IMG/VR virus record: IMGVR_UViG_3300024999_000160
Coordinates: 1 to 46,986 of that record
Source: a virus
Reading direction: 5' to 3' (one strand)
Length of the DNA stretch: 46,986 bases
Shown: piece after piece, positions 8,120 through 15,899 of the stretch
Layout of the letters: each line of letters begins with the position of its first letter
Numbering within the stretch: position 1 is the first letter of the stretch
Notes under the pieces: generated by a model
What the model was told of the DNA's origin: nothing
The model's database searches: none
The model's input: the letters and a program-made list of their open reading frames with translations, nothing else
Made by a program: the position numbers and the translations under genes

Positions 8120-8255
8120 ATTGAGTTATTTTCATTGTCCTTCATTCTCTAGTTCAAATTAACTCAATAAGCTTCTATCAAGTTTCTATCGTCTTATTAT
8201 TTCTGCTAAACAGAAGAATTTGGTGCTGTACAGCCAAATCTTCTGTTCTTTTTAT
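8120..8255 (+). ncRNA. Candidate structured small RNA or attenuated leader (~135 nt)
   Basis: The stretch has no convincing ORF but holds a 9-bp stem (8120-8128 with 8160-8168) at the predicted 5' end. It ends with a long hairpin (8209-8216 with 8240-8247, plus 8218-8223 with 8234-8239) followed by CTTTTTA. This is the layout of an independently terminated small RNA, or of an attenuator for the zinc-ribbon gene 90 nt downstream, which has no good promoter of its own. I recognise no known RNA family. Confidence 0.45.
8209..8255 (+). terminator. Terminator of the small-RNA-like unit
   Basis: AACAGAAG / CTTCTGTT (8 bp) with an inner 6-bp stem ATTTGG / CCAAAT and a loop containing CTGTACAG, followed by CTTTTTA. 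Confidence 0.75.
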
Positions 8256-8343
8256 ATTTATAATAGTTAAAATAATCCAGAATATATTTGTATTTTTATG
8301 GATACAATAATCAATATACTAAACTTAGGAGGTAAATCATCAC

Positions 8344-8592
8344 ATGGAAGATTCTACACAAGAAAATCTACGCACTATCAACAAACAAACCATATCTAAT
8401 CAATCTAAAACCTGTCCAATATGCCAATCTAACAAAGTAAAAACCATGGGTATGAATGCAAGAATGGAATTTGACGCAATTGGTATTTCCGGCCCATTCC
8501 CTACTATTACTTATATGTGCACTGAATGTGGATATCTTATGCTTTTTAAGGAAGTTATTATTGATTTAGACGAATTAGATAAGCTTAAATAA
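8344..8592 (+). CDS. Small zinc-ribbon protein
   Basis: An 82-residue protein with a clear AGGAGGT ribosome-binding site. It has one zinc ribbon: CPIC at residues 24-27 and CTEC near 60-63, separated by a hydrophobic segment (FDAIGISGPFPTITY). The C-terminus is acidic. It resembles small nucleic-acid-binding zinc-ribbon proteins of Bacillota plasmids and phages. It is the only plus-strand gene between 6 and 47 kb and is closed by its own terminator, which suggests independent regulation, possibly through the terminator at 8209-8255. Confidence 0.75.
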   Translation: MEDSTQENLRTINKQTISNQSKTCPICQSNKVKTMGMNARMEFDAIGISGPFPTITYMCTECGYLMLFKEVIIDLDELDKLK

Positions 8593-8604
8593 ATGGTTAT
8601 ATTG

Positions 8605-8637
8605 AAACTCCTAACCGTTATAAGCAGTTAGGAGTTT
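8605..8637. terminator. Bidirectional terminator
   Basis: A perfect 11-bp stem (AAACTCCTAAC / GTTAGGAGTTT) with TTTTGTTTA on the plus side, between the zinc-ribbon gene and the convergent gene ending at 8658. Confidence 0.85.
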
Positions 8638-8657
8638 TGTTTACTTATTATAAATTT

Positions 8658-9452
8658 TTATATTGTTATATTAATAGTCTTAACGGGTTCTCCTGTTCCG
8701 ATATAAACACCTTTCATACATTGAAACATTTCTGGATACTTTTCAGTCAGCAAATTAGCTGTTTCGACTGAATAATCAGTAATTTCAACGGAATAAGTTT
8801 TCTTAGGCATTTCTTTTACGTTAATATCTTCAGAAACACTTTTCAAAGCTTCACTAATTTTTCTTCCTTCATCTTTTGTTTGTTTTATCGCAACATCTAA
8901 TGCCTCTACAACATTCCAAACTTTATGATTTCTAATCTGATTATCATGATTCTGCTCCCATACAGATACTTGTTTTACTAATGGTTTTTTAATCGCACAG
9001 CCACTATCTGTCTCATACTCAGAATACATTAATCTCCAATCATATTTACTAATTAAATCCAACGTATCTCTAAGAGATTTTAATGTTGATATGTACAAGT
9101 TCATATCATTACTTCTTGATTGAGAAGATTGAGAACTATTTATTGAGCTTAAACTTTCTCTTATTTTGGCAAGTTTATCATTCAATTTTACTGCTTCTTT
9201 TTTAAGATTTTTAACAATTCCATCATAGAAATTCACTTGAATGTTATTTTCATATACTAAATTACACTCTTCTAAAATTCTGATTGATTTATCAATAAAT
9301 ACTGGCGCTCCCTTATAATAAAGATTGTAGTTACCATTATTCCCTTTTACTACAGCATTTGGATATCCATTAAGCTTACTATAGAAAGATTCGCTACATT
9401 TAATTTCCACTACACCATTTAAATTACAGTTTTTCAAATTTTCAATTCTCAT
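8658..9452 (-). CDS. 264-residue protein with coiled-coil middle, unknown function
   Basis: The start is ATG 9452 (MRIENLKNCN), directly behind AAGGAGGAAAT; the frame is open 28 codons further up, but those codons cover the ribosome-binding site. The middle (about residues 75-115) is Lys/Glu/Ser-rich and likely coiled coil. The C-terminal part (SVEITDYSVETANLL...) looks like a compact alpha/beta domain. No catalytic motif recognised. It is the last gene of a series of small minus-strand genes, and 270 nt without a convincing gene separate it from its upstream neighbour. Confidence 0.7.
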   Translation of the reverse strand: MRIENLKNCNLNGVVEIKCSESFYSKLNGYPNAVVKGNNGNYNLYYKGAPVFIDKSIRILEECNLVYENNIQVNFYDGIVKNLKKEAVKLNDKLAKIRESLSSINSSQSSQSRSNDMNLYISTLKSLRDTLDLISKYDWRLMYSEYETDSGCAIKKPLVKQVSVWEQNHDNQIRNHKVWNVVEALDVAIKQTKDEGRKISEALKSVSEDINVKEMPKKTYSVEITDYSVETANLLTEKYPEMFQCMKGVYIGTGEPVKTINITI

Positions 9453-9721
9453 TAATATTTCCTCCTTCAGTGGTCGGTCACTACCCATTTTTATTATTGC
9501 TTTACTTTGAAACCATGCCATACCAATTACTTGCACATTAACATTATAATATTACACTTAGTTTCTTCTTCTAAATTGAAATTTGTATTCCATATAGCAC
9601 TTAATTCACTGTCTCTCACCTCTTCCCAATTAGATTTATATATTATTCATCAATAATCTACTGCCTATCTCAGCAAATCATTAATAAAACATTATTAATT
9701 AATAAAAATATACTAAAACAA

Positions 9722-10069
9722 TCAAATCAAACATCTTGATCTCAACTCCTCAATCCTATTATGTATACTTTTCAATATGACATCCGATTGAGACAGCATT
9801 TTAAAATTTTTATAATCTTTCTTCTTTAGATTGATCTCCAATAATTCATTCATATGATCAATCTCACTACTAATCCATTTATCCAAGACTTTAATTTTAT
9901 CTACAATCACCATATATTCTTTAGGTAATGTAGCATCACGATAAATGTAGACTGCATTGAAAAGATCACTATGAGCATAATCCCTTAAAATATTCACCAA
10001 TGTTCTATAATTCATATAATCTGAGTCTAATCTCACTTGTCTCATTTCTTCACAAATTTTAATAATCAT
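9722..10069 (-). CDS. 115-residue helical protein, unknown
   Basis: AAGGAGG precedes the ATG by 8 nt. The product is mostly alpha-helical and charged (MIIKICEEMRQVRLDSDYMN...), with a Lys-rich segment NLKKKDYKNFKML and a basic C-terminus ending SRCLI. No motif identified. Part of the block of small early or accessory genes. Confidence 0.65.
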   Translation of the reverse strand: MIIKICEEMRQVRLDSDYMNYRTLVNILRDYAHSDLFNAVYIYRDATLPKEYMVIVDKIKVLDKWISSEIDHMNELLEINLKKKDYKNFKMLSQSDVILKSIHNRIEELRSRCLI

Positions 10070-10141
10070 TAAAATTCCTCCTTGATGATAAGGCCATCAC
10101 CCTTTATTTTTTATTTGCTCTAACTACATAAATTATTTCCC

Positions 10142-10168
10142 AAAGAGTGTTACCAACCAGCACTCTTT
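10142..10168 (-). terminator. Hairpin after the 46-residue gene
   Basis: AAAGAGTG / CACTCTTT (8 bp, 11-nt loop) overlaps the stop codon of the gene ending at 10168. On the minus strand it is followed by GGGAAATAATTT, so it is a weak terminator or a processing hairpin. Confidence 0.45.
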
Positions 10169-10308
10169 TACCTATCATCTTCCTTACCCATCAAAGCCAT
10201 AACTTCATTCTTGCCATTCTTACCACCAAGAATCATTGCCCAATTATCTCTCGCTTCATCTGAAAATGTAGGCCAAACTGATTTTAATTCGCTGTAGAGT
10301 TTTTGCAT
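10168..10308 (-). CDS. 46-residue protein, unknown
   Basis: Excellent ribosome-binding site (AAGGAGGTGATAT) before the ATG. The peptide MQKLYSELKSVWPTF... continues with a Gly/Lys turn (LGGKNGKNEV) and ends KEDDR. It is soluble, with Trp residues flanking an acidic patch. No family recognised. Confidence 0.65.
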   Translation of the reverse strand: MQKLYSELKSVWPTFSDEARDNWAMILGGKNGKNEVMALMGKEDDR

Positions 10309-10344
10309 TTTATATCACCTCCTTTCAACAATCTATTTTATATT

Positions 10345-10656
10345 TTACTCATTAACATTTAATTCTCTCATACGAACAGATTTAATTTCTTTATATGGTT
10401 CTCCATTTTTCTCCCAAATATTCTTTACAAAATAAGTAATTCCACTAATATTAATCATCTCATCTGCTCCAACCTTAATCTCTTTTAATATTTCATTGTA
10501 TTTTTGCTCTGCATCTTTCTTAGATACAAATAGTTTTTCATAATTTAATCCATATTGAAAATCCCTTATGTTTTCCTGATAGAATTTAGAATAGTTTTTT
10601 TCAATAGGTTGATAGTTGATGATATCTGTATCTTGAGTTACTTTATAAATTTTCAT
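10345..10656 (-). CDS. 103-residue protein, unknown
   Basis: Begins MKIYKVTQDTDIINYQP behind AGAAAGAAGG. A mixed alpha/beta pattern (ISGITYFVKNIWEK; EPYKEIKSVRM) with a Lys/Glu-rich helix (FVSKKDAEQKYNEIL) in the middle. The KKDAE-helix followed by beta strands recurs in small phage proteins, but I cannot assign a function. Member of the accessory block. Confidence 0.65.
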   Translation of the reverse strand: MKIYKVTQDTDIINYQPIEKNYSKFYQENIRDFQYGLNYEKLFVSKKDAEQKYNEILKEIKVGADEMINISGITYFVKNIWEKNGEPYKEIKSVRMRELNVNE

Positions 10657-10683
10657 ATTAATCCTTCTTTCTAATTTTATTTT

Positions 10684-10854
10684 TTATTTATTAATAACTG
10701 CTTCTTGCTTAACATCTTCAAAATACTCATCAAATTCTTTTCTAATACTGGAATCCCACTGAGTAGTAATGTAAATGTCATACATAATATTCTTAATTTC
10801 TTCATCTGTTTTGGCATTTTTGATTTCAAGTAGACTTTCTTCGATGTAGTTCAT
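10684..10854 (-). CDS. 56-residue acidic protein, paralogue of the gene at 10918
   Basis: Starts MNYIEESLLEIKNAKTDEEI after AAGGAGGTGATAAAT. The N-terminal 30 residues match the pattern of its upstream neighbour (NYI.EL..EIKKAKTD.EI.NI), so the two are partial paralogues sharing a helical module with different C-termini. The protein is acidic and soluble. Function unknown. Confidence 0.65.
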   Translation of the reverse strand: MNYIEESLLEIKNAKTDEEIKNIMYDIYITTQWDSSIRKEFDEYFEDVKQEAVINK

Positions 10855-10917
10855 ATTTATCACCTCCTTTCAGTTAAATTTATCAAACACTCGAATAAAA
10901 AGTGTTAATACCAATTA

Positions 10918-11226
10918 TTAAGTCTTTTTAACAGGAATATCAAACATACTTTTAAAGAAATCAACATATCCAATATGATAAATCTTCTCTTCATCCACTT
11001 CTTTCTCATCAAAATCATACCAACTTTTATAGATTGATATTCCATTATAACTTAAATCTATTTCATATGGTTCAATAACTTCATCGTTGGGCAGAATATC
11101 ATTCTTTAACGCATCTTTCATTTGGATAATTGGTTTACATAAATTTTCTAAAATATTTATGATTTCTACATCTGTTTTTGCTTTTTTAATTTCTTGGACA
11201 AGTTCATTAATATAGTTTAATTTCAT
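10918..11226 (-). CDS. 102-residue protein with shared N-terminal module
   Basis: Begins MKLNYINELVQEIKKAKTD, matching the start of the next gene downstream, then carries its own acidic C-terminal domain (EPYEIDLSYNG...). The ATG overlaps the stop codon of the upstream gene (ATGA), indicating translational coupling with the Cys-rich neighbour at 11223-11531. No known family. Confidence 0.65.
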   Translation of the reverse strand: MKLNYINELVQEIKKAKTDVEIINILENLCKPIIQMKDALKNDILPNDEVIEPYEIDLSYNGISIYKSWYDFDEKEVDEEKIYHIGYVDFFKSMFDIPVKKT

Positions 11227-11531
11227 GTTTGATGCTCTTTGATTACTATATTAACCTCTTCCTCATGACCACGAATTTTTTTCTCAAACTCAACAATTAT
11301 TGGTTTAAGATGATTTTCTAGATGGCATCTTTTGTCTCCAAATGCTTTATAGCAATATTTCCTATCACTACAATGACCTCCGCAATCACTATCAAATCCC
11401 TGACTCCAATTTTCTTTAAATGGATTCCATTTTGATTTAATACACCAAATATGATCTTTGTCAATTTTCTTATGCAATGTTTGCATCTTTGTCCAATCAA
11501 TGTCTATATATATTCTTCTTACTGCTACCAT
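11223..11531 (-). CDS. 102-residue Cys/His-rich, probably zinc-binding protein
   Basis: AAGGAGA precedes ATG 11531. Residues about 29-70 hold Cys and His in the order WC...CGGHC..RKYCYK...KRCHLENH, enough for one or two zinc sites; the flanks are helical and basic. Stop and start overlap the next gene by ATGA. Likely a small nucleic-acid- or protein-binding zinc protein; the exact family is not recognised. Confidence 0.65.
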   Translation of the reverse strand: MVAVRRIYIDIDWTKMQTLHKKIDKDHIWCIKSKWNPFKENWSQGFDSDCGGHCSDRKYCYKAFGDKRCHLENHLKPIIVEFEKKIRGHEEEVNIVIKEHQT

Positions 11532-11553
11532 GCTAATTCTCCTTTATATTTAT

Positions 11554-12855
11554 TTAAGCAACTAATTTCAAATTATTAATTATGTATTCACTGTTCAAAT
11601 TGTTTTTAATTAAAATATCTTCCAATATGCTATCAATATTTTTAAATTCAGTGTATGGTATTCTAATCAATTTAATTTTCTTGTTTTCACAATAAGTATT
11701 TTTAATTTTATCGTTAATTTTAGTCTTTTCAAAATTTAGTTTAGCCCTTTCTTCACTTATTCCTCCATATCTTACTGGTCTGGTATGGTGCTCTCCATCG
11801 TATTCGATAATCCATTTAATTTTATTATTTATGTATACGACAAAATCAAATGGCAAAGGATTTATATTTTTACACTTACTAAAGATATGTTGCATTTTAT
11901 ATGTTAATTTATTATTGTCTAAATACAATTTACACTGAAGTTCTCCTGTACTAATATTTTTACCAATATACTCAACTAAATCAAATTTCTCTGCAAAATC
12001 TTCTATGCCATTATGTTTAGTATATAAATATCCATATGCCCCTTTATTAGTCTTCTTTATATACTCTGGCTTAACATTACCACCCAAATCTTCATATAAA
12101 TCTTTAATTAATCTAAAACATTTCGAATCATTCCAATAAACAAAATGTTGATTAGTTATATTCTCTATATTATTTTGTTTACAAAATGTCGCATAATTTT
12201 CATAATGACCAGTTATCCATTGATACAATTTACCTAAATTATAATCGTTCAATGTTTTTCTACTAATAATCGAATTAGTTTTTTTATGTAAATCGATAAT
12301 TGTTTTTGTCGCACTTTCATTGTCCCAATTAGTTTTCATACTATCTTTTAATATATAAGAGATATTATTATTTTCACAGAAATTCCTAATACCATTACAG
12401 TTTTGTCTAATCCATCTTTCTAGACCACTATTCCTTTGCATAAGTTCATTAGTTGAGAATATTCCAAATGCTTTATAAAATTCTAATATTTCTTCTTTGG
12501 CAATTTCCTCGTTCCTTCTTCTCCTTTCTTTTATCTGAGTATAATTTGGATCTCCATAGAATTTAATCCTTTGTCTGTGTTTGTCACATAGTCCTTTTGC
12601 GGTAGCCTTATTGCCACAACCGTCTATACTACACCCATGTAGACTTATACACTTTAAACATTGTAGTTTAGATTTATCTCTTTTGAGTATTTGCAATAAA
12701 CTATCTGGACTTCTATCCCATTCATCGTCACACCAATTACATTTTATCTTTATAGGAGTTTTTGCGTCTATGTATGCTCCTATTACACTTAATCGCTTAT
12801 CGCTTAAATTATAAATTTCCTCTTCTATTATTTGTTGAGACTTTTTCATTGTCAT
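11554..12855 (-). CDS. Zinc-finger / PD-(D/E)XK homing endonuclease-like protein
   Basis: 433 residues. The N-terminus has CNWC and CLKC pairs and a CSIDGCGNKATAKGLC finger, followed by two helical recognition-like repeats with spaced GLERWI and GKLYQWITGHYE motifs. The C-terminal nuclease core reads PFDFVVYINN...WIIEYDGEHH, then a helix with FEKTKINDKIKN and a strand KLIRIPY, the Vsr-like/EDxHD pattern also present in the 6-7.8 kb protein. The start ATG has only a weak ribosome-binding site. It directly follows a gene broken by a 44-bp duplication. Probably a mobile endonuclease gene. Confidence 0.72.
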   Translation of the reverse strand: MTMKKSQQIIEEEIYNLSDKRLSVIGAYIDAKTPIKIKCNWCDDEWDRSPDSLLQILKRDKSKLQCLKCISLHGCSIDGCGNKATAKGLCDKHRQRIKFYGDPNYTQIKERRRRNEEIAKEEILEFYKAFGIFSTNELMQRNSGLERWIRQNCNGIRNFCENNNISYILKDSMKTNWDNESATKTIIDLHKKTNSIISRKTLNDYNLGKLYQWITGHYENYATFCKQNNIENITNQHFVYWNDSKCFRLIKDLYEDLGGNVKPEYIKKTNKGAYGYLYTKHNGIEDFAEKFDLVEYIGKNISTGELQCKLYLDNNKLTYKMQHIFSKCKNINPLPFDFVVYINNKIKWIIEYDGEHHTRPVRYGGISEERAKLNFEKTKINDKIKNTYCENKKIKLIRIPYTEFKNIDSILEDILIKNNLNSEYIINNLKLVA

Positions 12856-12912
12856 ATTTAATTTAACACCAACTTTTAATATTTATTTTTATTTAACATA
12901 ATTAACCTAAAA

Positions 12913-13117
12913 CTAGACCAATTCCCACAACTCATATCTATTGGCACAAACACATACATAAATCTTCTTCTCTTGTTAAATATGATTGATATTTCTTTTA
13001 ATCCTTTGTGTTTCTCTTGTTAAATATGATTGATATTTCTTTTAATCCTTTGTGTTTACCATGTTTATGAAACCACATTCCCTTATTTCTAATTTTTACG
13101 GCAGTTTTAGAATTCAT
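12913..13117 (-). pseudogene. Small gene broken by a 44-bp tandem duplication
   Basis: An ATG at 13117 with AAAGGATG upstream opens MNSKTAVKIRNKGMWF..., rich in Lys, Arg and His. After about 30 codons it enters a 44-bp tandem duplication (12968-13057), shifts by two bases and stops. Beyond the repeat a well-formed C-terminus exists in another frame (KKIYVCVCANRYELWELV, ending at 12913). The intact ancestor was probably a 50-60-residue protein. The current product would be 39 residues. Confidence 0.5.
12968..13057. repeat. Exact 44-bp tandem duplication
   Basis: Two back-to-back identical 44-bp units (12968-13011 and 13012-13055), each beginning TTCTCTTGTTAAATATG, with two more matching bases. 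Only two copies and no spacer, so not a CRISPR. Because 44 is not a multiple of three, it disrupts the small gene it lies in. Confidence 0.9.
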
Positions 13118-13157
13118 AAAACACCACATCCTTTAATTTGTGTATTTTGTAATTAAT

Positions 13158-13215
13158 TAGCAGAGTAAAAAACCCCTCTGCTATGGGTTATCATTTACTG
13201 CCCACCACAGTAAAT
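13158..13215. terminator. Two hairpins downstream of the 186-residue gene
   Basis: First stem TAGCAGAG / CTCTGCTA (13158-13165 with 13176-13183), with an A/C-rich loop. Second stem ATTTACTG / CAGTAAAT (13193-13200 with 13208-13215). Both are perfect 8-bp stems. They lie just after the minus-strand gene ending at 13240 and probably end or stabilise its RNA; neither has a long U-run. Confidence 0.45.
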
Positions 13216-13239
13216 ATTACTAACCATGTTTAATAAATT

Positions 13240-13800
13240 TTATATATAGTTTACTACTTCTTTCTCAAACTCAGGACTAAACTCCCACTTATCAAGTATT
13301 GCTCGTATATGATAATGTCCGTTTAATCCTCCTAGTTTATAAGCATATTCATCTTTTTCTTGTTCTGAGAAATTCATCCAATTATAGGCAATAAGATTAA
13401 ACAAACTTAATCTAGATATTTCTTCATATTCTATTTCTGGACTTGTTGCGGTATTTAATAAATTATTAATAGCTAAATCAATATCTTCATCTTTTACAAC
13501 GATATTGCCTTTTTCAACATGAAGAAACATCATTAATTTGTTTTTCTTAGACAATTCCTTCATATATTCAGTTGCTAGTATTTTTGAAACAAATGGTACA
13601 ACAAATTGTACTTTAGGTACAACGTTAACAGCTAACTTATTATATTTCTTTGATTCTGAATTTGTGATAAATATTTTCAGAACTGCTACAGCATAATTCA
13701 TATCACTGTCTAAATTAAAGGTTTTTAATTTCTCATTTAGAATAGTGTGACTTTTTTCATCGAGTTGGACTTGGGTTTCAATATTAATATTTTTAGACAT
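13240..13800 (-). CDS. 186-residue protein, unknown
   Basis: Starts MSKNINIETQVQLDEKSH behind GAAAGGGG. Predicted mixed fold with a Lys-rich central helix (EYMKELSKKNKLMMF) and a Trp/aromatic C-terminus (IAYNWMNFSEQE; HYHIRAILDKWEF). No catalytic motif or membrane helix. It lies immediately downstream of the Cas12f-like gene on the same strand, about 90 nt apart, so co-expression is possible, but nothing links it to CRISPR function. Confidence 0.65.
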   Translation of the reverse strand: MSKNINIETQVQLDEKSHTILNEKLKTFNLDSDMNYAVAVLKIFITNSESKKYNKLAVNVVPKVQFVVPFVSKILATEYMKELSKKNKLMMFLHVEKGNIVVKDEDIDLAINNLLNTATSPEIEYEEISRLSLFNLIAYNWMNFSEQEKDEYAYKLGGLNGHYHIRAILDKWEFSPEFEKEVVNYI

Positions 13801-13891
13801 AATTTGCCCCTTTCTATTTTAGTGTAGGTCACAACCCTATTTATATTAATCCTTGGTGGGTAAGGAGTTAATAACGTGTTAAAACTAAATA

Positions 13892-15220
13892 CTAAACAAC
13901 CATTTCCCTCTTAAACTTACTCATCATCTTAAACCACTCCACAATAATACTATCAATCATTGGAATACTAATATTCTTGGCAGCATTTATATCTGCATTT
14001 TCTTCATGACCACATGTAACACATTTAAACTTTGCTTGATTCCCCTTACAATCCCTATTGGCATCATCAATACATCCACAATGACTACATCGCTTACTTG
14101 TGTACTTTGGGTCAATCAATATAAATTTAATACCTTTTTCTTCACATTTATATTTAGTTTTATTCTGAAGATCAAAATATGCCCAATTCTTTAAAAATGT
14201 TTCGGATTGTTGTTCTGAAAAACCACTTAGATTTTCCATTTGCACAGTACCACAATTGTATTTTAATGCAGTATCAACTATATTTTTGCTAACTTTATGG
14301 TTATATGTATCTCTAAATTTACTAACCTTATCTCTAGTTTTCTCTACTGGTTTCAATCTAACTTTTCTACCATGCCCTATTCTCCCATTGCCAACTATTT
14401 TAATAGCAATATACATTTGTTTATTTCTTGCTTCAATCTTTTGTCTATAATGAATTAATTCATCTCCATTAATCTTACATTCTTTCCATGACATTCTATC
14501 CCACTTTTGAGTATCAATATTAAATACTTGCATAGTTGCTGTATTAACAATTCCTAAATCAACGCCCAATACCTTATTCATATCTAATTGTCTTTCAATT
14601 GGTTCAAAATTAAAACTGATTATTAAATACCATTTCCCTTTTTTATCTTCTATAATTTGTGCTGATCCTTGTTTATAAATACCTAAGATTATCTTATTTA
14701 ATATTGATTTTCTACTATCATCTAAACTATCAATTAGAAAACTTACTCGTTTTATATTATTTTCTTTTTGATATAATCTATTAAATAAACTGCATTCAAC
14801 TTCAAATCCTTTGTTGCCCTGAGATATTTTATAATTTATATTATGAACAATGAGTGGAATACTCTGTTTAAAATTTGATAATGACACTTGACCTTTGAAT
14901 AATCCTTTTTTTATATCATCTTTAAATCTATTAGAAACAAATTGTCTAGTTTGAGCCACATTACCACTATTATGTATATTCATAACTTCATTCATTCTAT
15001 TCTCTACCCAAGACCCATGATTCTTGCCAAACTTTTCTTTCTCATTTATATTCATGCCATTCTTTTGCTTGTATTCCATATTCTCTACGGCAAAAGTGTA
15101 ACAATAAGTTATTGCCTTATTAGATGCTAACCACGATTGATATCTTAAATCTTTCAGTATTTGTTTATAATTATTTATCTCATTACAATTTTTAATTGCA
15201 ATTTTAATACACTTATTCAT
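13892..15220 (-). CDS. cas12f1: Compact Cas12f1-like CRISPR nuclease (type V-F / V-U3-like)
   Basis: 442 residues with a split RuvC domain: D221 (GVDLGIVN), E329 (VQMEN) and D410 (ENADINAAKN). A zinc finger with C378, C381, C400 and C403 sits between the last two. The stretch GHGR...RDKVSKFRDTYNH, the FLKNWAYFDLQ motif and the ID(P)KYTSKRCSHCG block match the miniature Cas12f1 effectors as I know them, more closely than ordinary IS605 TnpB, and the 400-500 residue size fits. No tnpA is nearby. Upstream on the same strand lie a repeat array and an anti-repeat RNA, the set expected for tracrRNA-dependent Cas12f. A domesticated TnpB is the alternative. ATG is preceded by AAAAAGGATTG. Confidence 0.87.
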   Translation of the reverse strand: MNKCIKIAIKNCNEINNYKQILKDLRYQSWLASNKAITYCYTFAVENMEYKQKNGMNINEKEKFGKNHGSWVENRMNEVMNIHNSGNVAQTRQFVSNRFKDDIKKGLFKGQVSLSNFKQSIPLIVHNINYKISQGNKGFEVECSLFNRLYQKENNIKRVSFLIDSLDDSRKSILNKIILGIYKQGSAQIIEDKKGKWYLIISFNFEPIERQLDMNKVLGVDLGIVNTATMQVFNIDTQKWDRMSWKECKINGDELIHYRQKIEARNKQMYIAIKIVGNGRIGHGRKVRLKPVEKTRDKVSKFRDTYNHKVSKNIVDTALKYNCGTVQMENLSGFSEQQSETFLKNWAYFDLQNKTKYKCEEKGIKFILIDPKYTSKRCSHCGCIDDANRDCKGNQAKFKCVTCGHEENADINAAKNISIPMIDSIIVEWFKMMSKFKREMVV

Positions 15221-15246
15221 AATAAAATCAATCCTTTTTAATATTT

Positions 15247-15512
15247 TAGTTTTTTAAATATCTTATGTAAAATGTAACAATCTTCCGAGTATAAAGAAAG
15301 AGAAATAATAAGCTTACATCTTATATGTATATAAGATTGTAACAATAAATACGGGATGCCCAAAACATTCTTAGCTCTTATACCTTATACATATGCAAGT
15401 TTAGAGGCTGCTATCTTATACCTTACACATATATGCAAATTGTAACCTTGCTTCAAGATTGTGTTGATATATACATTGATCTTACATCTTATACATATAT
15501 ACAAGTTGTAAC
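15247..15512 (-). CRISPR. Short, decayed CRISPR array upstream of cas12f-like gene
   Basis: Read on the minus strand, five related units start GTTACAA and end near ATGTAAG: 15512-15481 (32 nt), 15446-15415 (32 nt), 15406-15377 (5' end lost), 15343-15313 (31 nt) and a decayed last unit at 15278-15247. Intervals are 34, 8, 33 and 34 nt, so three spacers keep CRISPR-typical length and one is nearly deleted. Units differ from each other by several bases. The array is oriented like the cas gene and ends 27 nt before its start codon. Iterons or regulator sites are the alternative, but the matching anti-repeat upstream argues for CRISPR. Confidence 0.7.
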
Positions 15513-15577
15513 TACTTATCCTCACAAGCCCATCATACCAAAGCTTACAACTCACTAAAATGCGAATCTATTAAATT

Positions 15578-15893
15578 GTTACAATTTGTATATACATATA
15601 AGATGTGCTGACGGTATTTGTGCCAGCAGTTTCAATGGGTGCGAATATCCTAGTGTTTTTATGTACGCTTTACACTCGCATTATTCCCATTACCTCATCG
15701 AGAGCAATTTAACCTTATAAATAAGGATTTACAAACCCTTCTTCGATTTTAGGCCACTAAGTCTGCCTTTATTTTAAGATAATGATTGTGAACTTAATAA
15801 TTTATGTATAGTTTAAATCGGTAGTTTTTTGTTTTTTCATTATCAATTTCGTCACACCCTTTCACATTAATATTTTATTTATCAATTCAACCT
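15578..15893 (-). ncRNA. Candidate tracrRNA with 3' anti-repeat
   Basis: At 15578-15606 lies a copy of the CRISPR repeat in inverted orientation. As minus-strand RNA it would pair with the first repeat over 28 of 29 positions, two of them as G-U pairs. Before it the RNA can fold several stems: TGCTG/CAGCA (about 15630-15608), a TGCGA/TCGCA hairpin (about 15680-15640), CCTTAT/ATAAGG (about 15724-15711) inside an outer ATCGA/TCGAT stem. An upstream sigma-A-like promoter predicts a start near 15893. Structured 5' part plus 3' anti-repeat is the known tracrRNA layout for Cas12f. The 5' and 3' ends are inferred. Confidence 0.65.
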
Positions 15894-15899
15894 ATAATC

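Noticed and set aside
7990-8340. Minus-strand small ORFs upstream of the terminator at 7964
   Set aside because: All frames are under 17 codons and lack ribosome-binding sites.
9453-9721. Short GTG-started 30-codon frame (VRDSELSAIWNTNF...)
   Set aside because: No usable ribosome-binding site spacing and no recognisable features; I see no convincing gene in this 270-nt gap.
12968-13057. Possible CRISPR-like repeat
   Set aside because: Only two units, directly adjacent with no spacer; a simple tandem duplication explains it.
13892-15220. Ordinary IS200/IS605 transposon with TnpB
   Set aside because: No TnpA gene or IS605-type ends were seen, the motif set resembles Cas12f1, and a repeat array with an anti-repeat RNA lies upstream. 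Kept as the alternative in the annotation.
15247-15607. Plasmid iterons or partition sites
   Set aside because: The units are about 60 nt apart with even 33-34 nt intervals, one copy is inverted next to a promoter-driven non-coding region, and no replication initiator or partition gene adjoins. Not fully excluded.
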